A DNA stretch of 64,000 nt from Pinirhizobacter soli (GTDB taxonomy: Bacteria; Pseudomonadota; Gammaproteobacteria; Xanthomonadales; Rhodanobacteraceae): the NCBI RefSeq assembly GCF_015905305.1, contig NZ_JADZLQ010000001.1, positions 768,599-832,598 of the forward strand. The letters are read 5' to 3'. The position numbers were made by a program, and so were the translations under genes. The notes below the pieces were generated by a model. That model was given only the letters and a program-made list of their open reading frames with translations, made no database searches and was not told where the DNA came from. Positions 43,141 through 52,229 of the stretch are shown in pieces (position 1 is the first letter of the stretch; every line of letters starts with the position of its first letter).

Positions 43141-44625
43141 ATGCTTTCCCAGCTCCTCGCCCGCAAGACCAACTTCACTGATGCCGAAGACGTCCATGGC
43201 CCTGGCCTGCGTCGCACGCTCGGGCCTTGGGGACTGACGGCGCTGGGCATTGGCGCGGTGATCGGCGGCGGCATCTTCGTCATCACCGGCCAGGCCGCGG
43301 CCGAACACGCCGGGCCCGCGGTGATCCTGGCCTTCATCTTCGCGGCGGTCTGCAGCACCTTCACCGCGCTTTGCTACGCCGAATTCGCAACCCTCATCCC
43401 GATCTCCGGGAGCGCCTATTCCTACGCCTACGCCACCCTGGGCGAACTGATGGCCTGGTTCATCGGCTGGAACCTGGTGCTGGAATACGGCGTGTCGGCG
43501 TCGGCAGTGGCTGTCAGCTGGACGGGGTATTTCGTCAGCCTGCTTGAGCACATTGGCGGCGTGCTGCACATGGACCTCACCATTCCCAAGGCGCTTACCA
43601 GCGCGCCCCTGATGTTTACCGCCGACCACCACCTGGTGACCACCGGCGCCATCATGAACCTGCCGGCGGTGGTGCTCACCCTGCTGCTCACCTGGCTTTG
43701 CTATGTGGGCATCAAGGAATCAAGCTGGACCAATTCGGCCATGGTGGTGATCAAGGTGCTGCTGATCTGCCTGGTCATCGTGGTGGGCTGGCAGTACGTG
43801 GAGCCTGCGAACTGGCATCCGTTCATCCCTGAGAACCAGGGCGGCAACAAGTTCGGCTGGGCCGGTGTCCTGCGTGCATCGGCCATGGTGTTCTTCGCCT
43901 ACATCGGTTTCGAGGCAACGTCCGTGGCCGCGCAGGAATCGCGCAATCCGCAGCGTGACCTTCCCATCGGCATCCTGGCGTCGCTGGGTATTTGCACGGT
44001 GCTGTACATCGCCATGGCCGCGGTACTCACCGGCCTGGTGCCGTTCATGCAACTGGGCACCGATGAACCGGTGGTCAGCGCCATCCGCGCTCACCCGGCC
44101 CTGGGCTGGCTGCGCTGGATCGTCGAACTCGGCGCCCTGCTTGGCCTGTCATCGGTGGTGCTGGTGATGATCATCGCCCAGCCGCGCATCTTCATGATCA
44201 TGGGTCGCGACGGCATGCTACCGCCGGTATTTGCCAAGGTGCACCCGCGCTACCGCACCCCGCACCTGAACACGCTGATCACCGGAGCGGGCATCGCCTT
44301 TCTGGCGGCGATATTCCCGCTGGAGCTCCTGGGCGACCTGGTGTCGATGGGCACGCTGATCGCCTTCATGGCGGTGTGCATCGGCGTGCTGATCCTTCGC
44401 AAGACCCAACCCGACCTCCCCCGGACCTTCCGCGTGCCGGCGGCACCGGTGGTCTGCACCCTGGGCGTCCTCAGCTGCGCGGCGCTCCTGTACACCATGG
44501 GCACCCTCAACTGGAGTCTCATGGGCATTTGGACGGCGATCGGGCTGGTGATCTACTTCGGATATGGGCGTCGGCACAGCCGTCTGCGTGCCGAAAACGT
44601 CCTGCCCGGTCCGTCAAATCAATGA
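43141..44625 (+). CDS. APC-family amino-acid permease (second paralogue)
   Basis: 494 residues, about 12 membrane segments, clearly homologous along its length to the preceding permease. Shared elements are AVIGGGIFVITGQAAAEHAGPAV, CYAEFATLIPISGSAYSYAYATLGE, WHPFIPENQGGNKFGWAGV and RIFMIMGRDGMLPPVF. The substrate-site GGGIF differs by one residue from GAGIF in the first copy, and the N-terminus is shorter. Probably arose by tandem duplication with later divergence, so the two may differ in substrate. Separated from the first by a 67-bp gap with a hairpin. Confidence 0.93.
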   Translation: MLSQLLARKTNFTDAEDVHGPGLRRTLGPWGLTALGIGAVIGGGIFVITGQAAAEHAGPAVILAFIFAAVCSTFTALCYAEFATLIPISGSAYSYAYATLGELMAWFIGWNLVLEYGVSASAVAVSWTGYFVSLLEHIGGVLHMDLTIPKALTSAPLMFTADHHLVTTGAIMNLPAVVLTLLLTWLCYVGIKESSWTNSAMVVIKVLLICLVIVVGWQYVEPANWHPFIPENQGGNKFGWAGVLRASAMVFFAYIGFEATSVAAQESRNPQRDLPIGILASLGICTVLYIAMAAVLTGLVPFMQLGTDEPVVSAIRAHPALGWLRWIVELGALLGLSSVVLVMIIAQPRIFMIMGRDGMLPPVFAKVHPRYRTPHLNTLITGAGIAFLAAIFPLELLGDLVSMGTLIAFMAVCIGVLILRKTQPDLPRTFRVPAAPVVCTLGVLSCAALLYTMGTLNWSLMGIWTAIGLVIYFGYGRRHSRLRAENVLPGPSNQ

Positions 44626-44655
44626 CTTGTGTCGGCTAACCGGCCGACCGTATGG

Positions 44656-44684
44656 TTTATTCGATAAAGCCTGATAAATATACT
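44656..44684 (+). promoter_or_regulatory. possible promoter before the 35-codon small gene
   Basis: TATACT (44679-44684) is a good -10. The hexamer 17 bp upstream is TTTATT (44656-44661), a weak -35. A start near 44691 would give a leader of about 76 nt, with a small TGAAATC/GATTTCA hairpin at 44694-44711. Confidence 0.4.
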
Positions 44685-44767
44685 GCAAGCCGCTGAAATC
44701 AAACGATTTCACAAAGCTTTCGAATGGTTTTGTGCGCCGGTCGATGGCGGCCAAGGGGAGAAAGAGT

Positions 44768-44875
44768 ATGATCCTTCCTCCGAGGTTGATCACTTGGCAG
44801 TGGGCCCCGGATTGCCACCCGGCGCGTGCAGGCGGGTCAGCTCCTCAGCCTGGCGCGTCGGGTAGCATTTTCTAG
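44768..44875 (+). CDS. candidate 35-residue small protein
   Basis: ATG at 44768 is preceded by AAGGGGAG with good spacing, the best ribosome-binding site in this region. The frame runs 35 codons (MILPPRLITWQWAPDC... GSIF) to TAG, and an intrinsic terminator follows 25 bp later. With the upstream TATACT box this makes a complete small transcription unit in a 398-bp gap between the permease and HiPIP genes. The peptide holds two Trp, one Cys and many Pro/Gly/Ala. It has no signal peptide or membrane helix and matches nothing I recognise. It could be a small protein, a leader peptide, or part of a structured RNA. Confidence 0.5.
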   Translation: MILPPRLITWQWAPDCHPARAGGSAPQPGASGSIF

Positions 44876-44899
44876 TCTTTTTATGCGCAGCGCGCGAAC

Positions 44900-44926
44900 A
44901 AAACCGCCTTTTGGCGGTTTTTTTAT
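44900..44926 (+). terminator. intrinsic terminator after the small gene
   Basis: AAAACCGCC, TTTT, GGCGGTTTTTTT at 44900-44924: a GC stem with a seven-T tail on the plus strand. The rest of the gap to 45023 shows no further feature. Confidence 0.9.
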
Positions 44927-45023
44927 AACTAGCGCACGAACATCCATGCTTACACGCGCTTACATGCACTTCGTGATGGAAGATCGCGCAACGGTACTTA
45001 GGTTCACGTTGCGCGCAAAAGCA

Positions 45024-45362
45024 TCAGGCAACCTTCGGCGCGTGCGAGATGCACCAGCCCTTGCCGGCAACAGCCTTCCCCGGGAACAACTGGCACGGGC
45101 CAAACGCATCGGTGGCCTTGCCCTGGAAGTACCGGCAGTTCGTACACACGTCGCCCGGCTTGCGCGTGGCATTGGTGGATTTGGAAGCGTCCTCGACATA
45201 GTTGAGGGCAGCAGCCGTGGGATCGGCGGATGTCAGGTGCGGAAGATCTGCAGCGTGGGCAACTTCGGGCAACAGGCCGACCACGGCAGCGGCGGCGGCA
45301 GTACCCGCGGCCGCCTTGAGAAAGCGGCGGCGCGACTCATTACTATGTTCGTGATGCGGCAT
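45024..45362 (-). CDS. high-potential iron-sulfur protein (HiPIP), Tat-exported
   Basis: 112 residues. A twin-arginine signal (ESRRRFLKAAAGTAAAAAVVG, cleavage after AHA) is followed by a mature protein of about 75 residues. It has the four cluster cysteines in CTNCRYFQGK, FGPCQLFPGK and GKGWCISHAP, spaced as in HiPIPs. It binds one [4Fe-4S] cluster and carries single electrons in the periplasm. GGAG 11 bases before the ATG at 45362 supports this start; the long upstream frame is antisense to mtnB. It diverges from the mtn genes. Confidence 0.93.
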   Translation of the reverse strand: MPHHEHSNESRRRFLKAAAGTAAAAAVVGLLPEVAHAADLPHLTSADPTAAALNYVEDASKSTNATRKPGDVCTNCRYFQGKATDAFGPCQLFPGKAVAGKGWCISHAPKVA

Positions 45363-45507
45363 GGGTAGCTTCTCCAGCGTTGGGTCCCGCGCAACGCGCG
45401 GCCTGCGGCGGAATATACGCCATGACAGCGAACGTTTCATGAGTCGTGAGAATGGCTCGTATTCCTCGCCGGCCGGCCATGGCCGGCGTGTTATCATCAA
45501 CAATCGT

Positions 45508-45519
45508 TTGGACGTCCAA
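45508..45519. promoter_or_regulatory. perfect 12-bp palindrome at the mtnB start
   Basis: TTGGACGTCCAA, ending five bases before the mtnB ATG, where a ribosome-binding site would normally be. A TATCAT box at 45492-45497 would put transcription start just upstream of it. Could be an operator or an mRNA hairpin; no ribosome-binding site is otherwise visible. Confidence 0.45.
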
Positions 45520-45524
45520 ATCAC

Positions 45525-46160
45525 ATGACCGCCAGCATCGACATGAGCCTGCTTGCCCGCCACGCCGACGAGATCGCCGACGCCGCGCGCGAGCTGGCGG
45601 CACTGGGCTGGACACCGGCCACCAGCAGCAATTTCTCCATGCGCCTGGACGACGCCCACGCGGCGATCACCATCTCGGGCAAGGACAAGGGCCGCCTTTC
45701 CCGCGGCGATATCATGGTGGTGGATTTCCACGGCAATGCCGTGGGCAGCACTCACCGGCCCAGCGCCGAAACCGGCCTGCACACGCAGATCTACCGCCGC
45801 TTCCCGGAAGCTGGCGTCGTGCTGCACACTCATTCGCGCAACCAGAGCGTGGCCTCGCGCCTGTTCGCCCAGGGCGGCGCCGTGGTGCTGGAAGGCTGGG
45901 AACTGCAGAAGGCCATTACCGGCTACACCACGCATGAAAGCCGCCTGGAAGTGCCGGTATTTCCCAATACCCAGCATATGCCCGAGCTTGTCGCGCGCAT
46001 CGACGCCTGGCTTGATGCAGGCAAGCCGCTGCATGCTTACCTGATCGATGGCCACGGCATCTATACCTGGGGTCGCGACATGCCCGAAACCCGCCGCCAC
46101 CTGGAAGCGCTGGAATTCCTGCTGGCCTGCGAACTGGACTTGAAGAGGTTGTCATCATGA
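45525..46160 (+). CDS. mtnB: methylthioribulose-1-phosphate dehydratase
   Basis: 211 residues, class II aldolase/adducin fold. [52 protein letters not shown] (zinc His pair) and [24 protein letters not shown] (third His) match MtnB. It dehydrates methylthioribulose-1-phosphate in methionine salvage from methylthioadenosine. The first ATG lacks a ribosome-binding site, and a second in-frame ATG is six codons on. Overlaps mtnD by ATGA. Confidence 0.95.
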   Translation: MTASIDMSLLARHADEIADAARELAALGWTPATSSNFSMRLDDAHAAITISGKDKGRLSRGDIMVVDFHGNAVGSTHRPSAETGLHTQIYRRFPEAGVVLHTHSRNQSVASRLFAQGGAVVLEGWELQKAITGYTTHESRLEVPVFPNTQHMPELVARIDAWLDAGKPLHAYLIDGHGIYTWGRDMPETRRHLEALEFLLACELDLKRLSS

Positions 46161-46726
46161 GCCGCCTGCGCATTTACGCCGATAACGCCCACGACTCGGC
46201 TCTCGCCGACATCCGCGACCACGACGCTATCTCCGCGGAACTTGCCAAGGTCGGCATCCGTTTCGAAGCCTGGGAAGCCGCCCAGCCGATCATCCCCGGC
46301 GCAAGCCAGGAGGAAGTGATCGCCGCCTACCAGGGCGACATCGATCGGCTGATGCGCGAGGAAGGCTATCGCGCGGTCGATGTCATCAGCCTCAAGCCCG
46401 ACCACCCGGACCGCGCCACGCTGCGCAAGAAATTCCTGGACGAACACACCCATAGCGAGGACGAAGTCCGCTTCTTCGTCGCCGGTGCCGGCCAGTTCAC
46501 CTTGCACATCCAGGGCAAGGTCTACGAGGTGCTGTGCGAGGCAGGCGACCTGATCGGGGTACCCGACGGCACGCCGCACTGGTTCGACATGAGCGAATCA
46601 CCGTACTTCGTTGCCATCCGCCTGTTCACCAATACCGAAGGCTGGGTGGCCAATTTCACCGGCCAGGACATCGCCACGCGCTTCCCACGCATGGATCCGC
46701 ACCCGTCCGCGCCCAGGGCCGCCTGA
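46157..46726 (+). CDS. mtnD: acireductone dioxygenase
   Basis: 189 residues, cupin. Metal ligands lie in [20 protein letters not shown] (H-x-H, Glu) and [11 protein letters not shown] (His). It converts acireductone plus oxygen to the keto-acid precursor of methionine (Fe form) or to CO (Ni form). Its ATG overlaps the mtnB stop and its TGA shares a base with the mtnC ATG, so mtnB-mtnD-mtnC are coupled. Confidence 0.97.
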   Translation: MSRLRIYADNAHDSALADIRDHDAISAELAKVGIRFEAWEAAQPIIPGASQEEVIAAYQGDIDRLMREEGYRAVDVISLKPDHPDRATLRKKFLDEHTHSEDEVRFFVAGAGQFTLHIQGKVYEVLCEAGDLIGVPDGTPHWFDMSESPYFVAIRLFTNTEGWVANFTGQDIATRFPRMDPHPSAPRAA

Positions 46727-47409
46727 TGAGCGCGATCCACGCCATCGTCACCGACATCGAAGGCACCACCAGCTCCATCGATTTCGTCCACGACATCTTG
46801 TTCCCTTACGCCCGAGAACGCCTGCCGGCGTACGTGGAAACGCATATCGATACGGCGCCGGTGCAGCATTGGCTCTCCGAGGCCGCGCGCGAGGCAGGCC
46901 TCGTGGAAGCCAGCCGGCACGATGTGGTGGACCTTCTCCTGCGCTGGATAGACGAAGACCGCAAATCCACGGCGCTCAAAGCGCTCCAGGGCATGATCTG
47001 GAAGGACGGCTACGAAGCCGGCGATTACCGGGCCCACGTCTATCCCGATGTCCCCACGGTGCTGGCCAGCTGGCACGCGGCAGGTATTCCCCTCTACGTG
47101 TATTCGTCGGGCTCGGTGCCTGCACAGAAGCTGTTCTTCCGTTACAGCCAGGCGGGTGATCTTTCACCGCTGTTCTCCGGCTACTTCGACACCACCACCG
47201 GCCCCAAGCGCGAGGCGGCCTCGTACGCGGCCATTGCCCAGGCCATCGGTAAGGAACCGTCCGGCATCCTGTTCCTGTCCGACATCGAGCAGGAGCTCGA
47301 TGCCGCCCGCGCGGCTGGCTTGCAGACCGCCTGGCTGCTGCGCAAGGACCCCAAGCCCGCGCAGTCGGCGCATCCGGCCTTTGCCCGCTTCGACGAGATC
47401 ATCGTCTGA
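46726..47409 (+). CDS. mtnC: enolase-phosphatase E1 (acireductone synthase)
   Basis: 227 residues, HAD superfamily. [24 protein letters not shown] (motif I, nucleophile in DIEGT), [13 protein letters not shown] (motif II) and [17 protein letters not shown] (motif III). It enolises and dephosphorylates diketo-methylthiopentyl phosphate. Together with MtnB and MtnD it covers three consecutive salvage steps; mtnN/mtnP, mtnK and mtnA are not in the window. A longer frame upstream belongs to mtnD and is not coding. Confidence 0.96.
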   Translation: MSAIHAIVTDIEGTTSSIDFVHDILFPYARERLPAYVETHIDTAPVQHWLSEAAREAGLVEASRHDVVDLLLRWIDEDRKSTALKALQGMIWKDGYEAGDYRAHVYPDVPTVLASWHAAGIPLYVYSSGSVPAQKLFFRYSQAGDLSPLFSGYFDTTTGPKREAASYAAIAQAIGKEPSGILFLSDIEQELDAARAAGLQTAWLLRKDPKPAQSAHPAFARFDEIIV

Positions 47410-48464
47410 AACCCTCCGCGCGCCTGTTGCTGGTGGCCTTGCTGGCCTTCGTCGGCGGCGGGCTGGCCATGCATGTGCTGGCGCATTTCCACTCCGCCAG
47501 CGTGGCTGGCGGGCACATCCCGTCCAGTGCATCGCCAGCGGTGGGCGCTGCCCCGGCAACCTCGGCCGCGCCGCCGGCCGGAGCATCGACCGTGGCCGAC
47601 GAGGGCAGCGATGTCGACAGCGCCGACGACGGCGAGGATGACAACGCAGACAACTGGCCAGCCGATGCCCCTTCCCCCGAACAAGTCCTCTACGCCCAGC
47701 CCCGGATGATGGAAAAGTCCGTCGGCGAACTCACGCCACGCGTGCCCGGCAAGCCCAACCTCTGGGTGATCGCATTCGCCGGCGACGGTGGCGAGGACGT
47801 CTTCCGCAACGAGGCCGAATATGCCCAGCACCTCTTCGCACGGCGCTTCGATGCCCAAGGCCATGTGCTGGTGCTGCAGAACAATCCGGCCACGCTCAAC
47901 ACGCGCCCACTTGCCACCTGGAGCAACCTGGAAACCGGGCTCGACGCCATAGCCTCGCGCATGGACCGTGGCCAGGACATCCTGCTGCTCTACCTCACCA
48001 GCCACGGCACCGAAGACCACACGCTGTTGGTGGACATGAATCCCCTGCCCCTGGACCAGCTCGATCCGGACGGCCTGGCGCAGATGCTCGCAAGCCGCCA
48101 CATCCGCTACAAAGTCGTGGTGGTGAACGCCTGCTACTCCGGCGGTTTCCTGCCGTCGCTGCGCGGTGATGGAACGGCTGTGCTTACGGCCGCGCGAAGC
48201 GATCGAAGCTCGTTCGGGTGCGGATCGGATTCAGACATCACCTACTTCGGCCGTGCGTGGCTGGTGGATGGCCTGAACCAGACCGACGACATCCTGGCCG
48301 CCTTCGCCAACGCTAAGAAGGAAATCAACCAGTGGGAGCAGCGTGACAAGCTCACCCCGAGCGAACCGCAGCTCGACCTCGGGTTCGGCATCGAAGCCCA
48401 ACTGGAAAAATGGCGGGCCGGCCACAAGGCGGGCCCCACCATCGGGTTCAGCGCGGCGAAGTAG
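47406..48464 (+). CDS. C13 (legumain-like) peptidase, membrane-anchored
   Basis: About 352 residues. One N-terminal signal anchor ([19 protein letters not shown]) and an acidic low-complexity linker ([15 protein letters not shown]) precede a caspase-fold domain. Catalytic His is in [16 protein letters not shown] and Cys in [16 protein letters not shown], as in C13 peptidases. No start is canonical. A CTG at 47406 overlaps the mtnC stop as CTGA and gives a normal basic N-terminus (LKPSARLL). The TTG at 47427 lacks basic residues. It is cotranscribed with the mtn genes, but its substrate is unknown. It ends 17 bp inside the convergent hisIE gene. Confidence 0.85.
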   Translation: MKPSARLLLVALLAFVGGGLAMHVLAHFHSASVAGGHIPSSASPAVGAAPATSAAPPAGASTVADEGSDVDSADDGEDDNADNWPADAPSPEQVLYAQPRMMEKSVGELTPRVPGKPNLWVIAFAGDGGEDVFRNEAEYAQHLFARRFDAQGHVLVLQNNPATLNTRPLATWSNLETGLDAIASRMDRGQDILLLYLTSHGTEDHTLLVDMNPLPLDQLDPDGLAQMLASRHIRYKVVVVNACYSGGFLPSLRGDGTAVLTAARSDRSSFGCGSDSDITYFGRAWLVDGLNQTDDILAAFANAKKEINQWEQRDKLTPSEPQLDLGFGIEAQLEKWRAGHKAGPTIGFSAAK

Positions 48465-49059
48465 CGTGCCGCTCGGCCAGCACCGCGGCCACGGCGGAAA
48501 GGTCCAGGCCGCGATCACGAAGAAGCACCGTCAGGTGAAACACCAGGTCCGCTGCTTCCCCCAGTAAAGCGCCGTCGTCCTGGGCGACGCCAGCCAGCGC
48601 CACCTCGACACCCTCCTCACCCACCTTCTGCGCAATACCGCGGGTACCGCCATCGAACAGGGCGGTGGTGTAGCTACCCTCGGGCCGTTCGGCATGGCGG
48701 CGCGCCACCAATGCGTCGAGCTCGGCCAGGAAGGCCAGCGGCGGACGCACGCCATCGCCGAAGCAGCTGGATGTACCTCGGTGGCAGGTAGGACCCGCAG
48801 GTTCCACACGTGCAAGATAGGTATCGCCGTCGCAATCCAGATGCAGGTCGACCAGGCGCAACACGTTGCCCGAGGTCTCGCCCTTGGTCCACAACCGCTG
48901 CTTGCTGCGGCTGAAAAAAGTGACCAGGCCACTGGCTTCGGTTTCCTTCAAGGCGGCTTCGTCGACGTAACCAAGCATCAGCACTTCGCCCGTTCGCGCG
49001 TGCTGCACCACCATGGGCAACAACCCGTCGCCCTTGGCCCAATCTGGTTGCACGGTCAT
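48448..49059 (-). CDS. hisI: bifunctional phosphoribosyl-AMP cyclohydrolase / phosphoribosyl-ATP pyrophosphatase
   Basis: 203 residues, HisIE fusion. The HisI half has [39 protein letters not shown] with the zinc-region LDCDGDTYL and CHRGTSSCF. The HisE half has [23 protein letters not shown] and [14 protein letters not shown]. It does steps 2 and 3 of histidine synthesis. The start at 49059 overlaps the hisF stop (ATGA). It is the last gene of the his operon. Confidence 0.97.
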   Translation of the reverse strand: MTVQPDWAKGDGLLPMVVQHARTGEVLMLGYVDEAALKETEASGLVTFFSRSKQRLWTKGETSGNVLRLVDLHLDCDGDTYLARVEPAGPTCHRGTSSCFGDGVRPPLAFLAELDALVARRHAERPEGSYTTALFDGGTRGIAQKVGEEGVEVALAGVAQDDGALLGEAADLVFHLTVLLRDRGLDLSAVAAVLAERHATSPR

Positions 49060-49826
49060 GCCCTTATCTCCACGCCGGCGCGGCGCAACTGGTCTTTCAG
49101 ATCGTCGATGGCGATGGTGCCTGCGTGGAATACGCTGGCAGCAAGCGCGGCATCGACGTCCGCATGGGTGAACGCGTCGATGAAGTGCGACGGTGTTCCC
49201 GCCCCGCCGGACGCCACCAGCGGTACCGGGCACACCTCGCGTACCGCTTGCAGTTGCTCGATGTCGTAGCCCTGGCGCACGCCATCGGAACCCATGCAGT
49301 TGAGCACGATCTCCCCCGCTCCGCGGTCGCAGGCTTCGGCCACCCAGGCAAGCGTGGTGCGGGCCAGTGCCTGCGTCTTCGAAGGATCACCCGTGTACTG
49401 GCGGACGCGCCAGGTACCGTCATCGTCACGCAGGCTGTCCACGCCCACCACCACGCACTGCACGCCGAAAGCAGTGGCCAGTTCGTCGATGAGGTCCGGG
49501 CGCTCCAGCGCTGGGGAATTTACCGATATTTTATCGGCGCCGGCATGCAGCACTTCGCGGGCGCCCTCGACGCTGCGGATGCCGCCAGCTACGCAGAACG
49601 GGATGTCGATGACGCGGGCCACGCGCTCGACCCAATCGCGGTCCACCCGACGCCCTTCCGGGCTTGCCGTGATGTCATAGAACACCAGTTCATCGGCGCC
49701 TTCGTCGCGGTAGCGCAAAGCCAGCTCGACGATGCCGCCAACCACGGCATGGTCGCGGAAGCGCACGCCCTTGACCACCTGGCCATCGCGCACGTCAAGA
49801 CAAGGAATGATGCGGCGTGCCGGCAT
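49056..49826 (-). CDS. hisF: imidazole glycerol phosphate synthase, cyclase subunit
   Basis: 256 residues, TIM barrel. [19 protein letters not shown] (catalytic Asp11), [51 protein letters not shown] and [15 protein letters not shown] (second catalytic Asp) are intact. Works with HisH. Two bases separate it from hisA. A normal full-length member. Confidence 0.98.
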   Translation of the reverse strand: MPARRIIPCLDVRDGQVVKGVRFRDHAVVGGIVELALRYRDEGADELVFYDITASPEGRRVDRDWVERVARVIDIPFCVAGGIRSVEGAREVLHAGADKISVNSPALERPDLIDELATAFGVQCVVVGVDSLRDDDGTWRVRQYTGDPSKTQALARTTLAWVAEACDRGAGEIVLNCMGSDGVRQGYDIEQLQAVREVCPVPLVASGGAGTPSHFIDAFTHADVDAALAASVFHAGTIAIDDLKDQLRRAGVEIRA

Positions 49827-49828
49827 GC

Positions 49829-50575
49829 TCAGGCCTCCACGCCGCCGGCTGCCACGAAGGCATCGGCCAGGGCCAGCGAGCCCTGCAGCAGGGCACGCCC
49901 GACGATCACACCGGCGATGCCCGCTGCCGCCACCGCGGCGACGTCGGCGGCCGAACGCACGCCGCCCGACGCCTGCACCTGCAAGCCCGGCGCCAGCGCG
50001 GCCAGGCGCTGGTATAGGGTGAGATTTGGGCCGGCCATCATGCCGTCACGATCGATGTCAGTGCATAGCAGATGCACGGCGCCCGCCTTGGCGAACAGCG
50101 GCGCCAGCACCTCCAGGGTGGCGCCTGCCTGCTCAGTCCATCCTGCGTGTGGCAGCTGCCAGGCACCCTCGCGCCAGCGGGTATCGAGCGCGATCGTCAG
50201 GCGTTCAGGCCCGAACCGCGCCAACCAGCCGGACACCGTATCGGGCTCGCGTACGGCGATGCTGCCCACCACCACCCGCGCCACACCCAGGCCAAGCAGG
50301 CGCTCGATGCCGGCGGCGTCACGCACGCCGCCACCGGCCTGCAGCTTCAAGCCGGCCTTGGCGATCGCCTCGATATAGGCGAGGTTGGCAAAGCCGCCAT
50401 CGCGTGCGCCGTCGAGGTCCACCACGTGCAGCCACGTGGCGCCCGAGTCGCGATACTGGCCGGCCAGGACAGCAGGATCGACGTCGAAGTTGGTCTGTTG
50501 TGCGTAATCACCCTGGCGCAGGCGGACCACGCGCCCCTGGCGAAGATCGATGGCAGGAATGACTTGCGTCGTCAT
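49829..50575 (-). CDS. hisA: ProFAR isomerase
   Basis: 248 residues, TIM barrel homologous to His[27 protein letters not shown] (catalytic Asp8), [43 protein letters not shown] and [16 protein letters not shown] (second catalytic Asp). Isomerises ProFAR, step 4. Overlaps hisH by ATGA (50572-50575). Confidence 0.98.
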   Translation of the reverse strand: MTTQVIPAIDLRQGRVVRLRQGDYAQQTNFDVDPAVLAGQYRDSGATWLHVVDLDGARDGGFANLAYIEAIAKAGLKLQAGGGVRDAAGIERLLGLGVARVVVGSIAVREPDTVSGWLARFGPERLTIALDTRWREGAWQLPHAGWTEQAGATLEVLAPLFAKAGAVHLLCTDIDRDGMMAGPNLTLYQRLAALAPGLQVQASGGVRSAADVAAVAAAGIAGVIVGRALLQGSLALADAFVAAGGVEA

Positions 50576-51165
50576 AGGTCGAGGAAGTTGGCCAGGAGGC
50601 GCGCACCGGTGCGCGCGGAACGTTCCGGATGGAACTGCATGCCGAAGAAGTTGCCGCGGCCGATCACGGCCGAGAACGGCTCGCCGTGCGTACTGGTGGC
50701 AAGCGTGTGTTCACCCGCCGGCAGCGCAAAGCTGTGCACGAAATAGGTCCAGGCATCCTCGCCGATGCCACGAAGCAGCGGATGCGGTTGCGTCGGCTGC
50801 AGGGTCGTCCAACCCATGTGCGGAATGCGCAATCCTGGGGTCGCGGTGAAACGGCGTGCCCGGCCCGGCACCACGCCCAGGCATAGGGTGTCACCCTCGT
50901 CGGACGACTCGCAAAGCAGTTGCATGCCCAGGCACACGCCCAGCACCGGTTGCGCCAGGCCGCGCAGCACCTGAACCAGGTTCGCCTCGCGCAACCGCGC
51001 CATGCCGGGCGGCGCGGCGCCCACGCCTGGAAGGATCACGTGCGAAGCTGCGCGGATGCGTTCCGGATCGGCCGTGAGTTCCGCCTCGGCCCCCAGGCGC
51101 AGCAAGGCATAACGCACCGACCCGATGTTGGTGCCGCCGGCGTCCACCAGCACCACGTCGGCCAT
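50572..51165 (-). CDS. hisH: imidazole glycerol phosphate synthase, glutaminase subunit
   Basis: 197 residues, class I amidotransferase. VLVDAGGTNIGSVRYALLRLG, ILPGVGAAPPGMARL, PVLGVCLGMQLLCESSDEG (nucleophilic Cys) and FGMQFHPERS (His, Glu). Supplies ammonia to HisF. Its ATG shares a base with the hisB stop. The longer upstream frame is within hisB and is not coding. Confidence 0.98.
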   Translation of the reverse strand: MADVVLVDAGGTNIGSVRYALLRLGAEAELTADPERIRAASHVILPGVGAAPPGMARLREANLVQVLRGLAQPVLGVCLGMQLLCESSDEGDTLCLGVVPGRARRFTATPGLRIPHMGWTTLQPTQPHPLLRGIGEDAWTYFVHSFALPAGEHTLATSTHGEPFSAVIGRGNFFGMQFHPERSARTGARLLANFLDL

Positions 51166-52229
51166 CAGAGAGCTCCCTTGGTGCTGGGCAGATCCGCGCC
51201 TTCGCGCCGCAGTGCCTGGCGCAGGGTCCGTGCCACCACTTTGAAACACGCCTCGACCATGTGGTGCGCATTCTCCCCACGCACCGTCAGGTGCAGGTTC
51301 GCACCCAGCGTCTCGCACAGCGAACGGAAGAAGTGCGGTACAAGCTCCGTAGGCACCTCACCGACACGTTCGCGCGGGAAGTTTCCCTCGAAAACGAAAT
51401 ACGGACGGCCGGAGAGATCGAGCGCGGCGCTGGCTGCGCTTTCGTCCATCGGAAGGGTGAAGCCGTAGCGACCGATGCCGCGCTTGTCGCCCAGTGCCTG
51501 GCGAAGTGCCTGGCCCAGGGCGAGTGCGCAGTCTTCGATCGTGTGGTGCTCGTCGATATGCGTGTCGCCATCGCAATCGATAGTCAGGGCGAAGCCGCCG
51601 TGCTTGCCGATCTGCTCGAGCATGTGGTCGAAGAAGCCCAGCCCCGTGCGCGCATGTGGCTCGGTGGCGCGATCAAGGTCGACGCTTACGCGGATATTGG
51701 TTTCCTTCGTCCGGCGCGTGACGCTGGCCGTGCGTGGCGAATCCAGCAGCGCGTGCGCGATGGCGGGCCAGTCCAGGCCGTCTTGGCCGATGCGCAGGCC
51801 GCGAACGCCCATGTTGGCGGCGAGCTGCATGTCGATATCGGAGTCGCCGACCATCATCGACTGCGTGCGGCTCCAGCCGTCATCGCCCAGGTATGCGCGC
51901 AGCATGCCGGTGCCTGGCAGGCACGTGGGAACACCATCGCCCGGCAGGTTTTCGTCGATGAATACGTCGCGAAAAACGACGCCCTGGGATGCAAGCAAGC
52001 CCAGCAGAAGCGCCTGCGGACCGGCGAAGCCTTCGCGCGGGAAACCCGGGCCGCCAAGCCCCGGCTGGCTGGACACCATCACCAGGTCGAAGCCTGCACC
52101 CACGAACTGCTGCAATGCGTTGAGAACGCCTGGAACCAGGGCCAGCTTGTCGTACGCATCCACCGGGCCCTTCGCGGGCCTGGCGACGATGCAGCCTTCA
52201 CGGCCGAGGAACAGGATCTTGCCGCTCAT
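51165..52229 (-). CDS. hisB: HisB: active imidazoleglycerol-phosphate dehydratase fused to a degenerate phosphatase domain
   Basis: 354 residues, the same two-domain length as E. coli HisB. The C-terminal dehydratase is intact: [29 protein letters not shown]. The N-terminal HAD phosphatase domain (1-165) aligns without gaps at its start, but motif I reads FLGREGC instead of FIDRDGT, so Asp9 is Gly and Asp11 is Glu. TNQDG reads SSQPG. The zinc loop [15 protein letters not shown] lacks all four ligands, and the motif III Lys is Leu. GDSDIDMQL keeps one Asp. The phosphatase is therefore predicted dead. Start chosen at MSGKILFLG, overlapping hisC by ATGA. Confidence 0.95.
   Translation of the reverse strand: MSGKILFLGREGCIVARPAKGPVDAYDKLALVPGVLNALQQFVGAGFDLVMVSSQPGLGGPGFPREGFAGPQALLLGLLASQGVVFRDVFIDENLPGDGVPTCLPGTGMLRAYLGDDGWSRTQSMMVGDSDIDMQLAANMGVRGLRIGQDGLDWPAIAHALLDSPRTASVTRRTKETNIRVSVDLDRATEPHARTGLGFFDHMLEQIGKHGGFALTIDCDGDTHIDEHHTIEDCALALGQALRQALGDKRGIGRYGFTLPMDESAASAALDLSGRPYFVFEGNFPRERVGEVPTELVPHFFRSLCETLGANLHLTVRGENAHHMVEACFKVVARTLRQALRREGADLPSTKGAL

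Noticed and set aside
44600..45023. 6S RNA or tmRNA in the permease-HiPIP gap
   Set aside because: No 6S-type long closing stem with central bubble and no tRNA-like ends; the small-ORF reading fits better.
45363..45524. SAM riboswitch before the mtn genes
   Set aside because: The gap is only 162 bp, is shared with HiPIP, and shows none of the conserved SAM-I core; only the palindrome is present.
45371..46100. Long N-terminal extension of the HiPIP frame
   Set aside because: It runs antisense to mtnB. The Tat signal and ribosome-binding site place the start at 45362.
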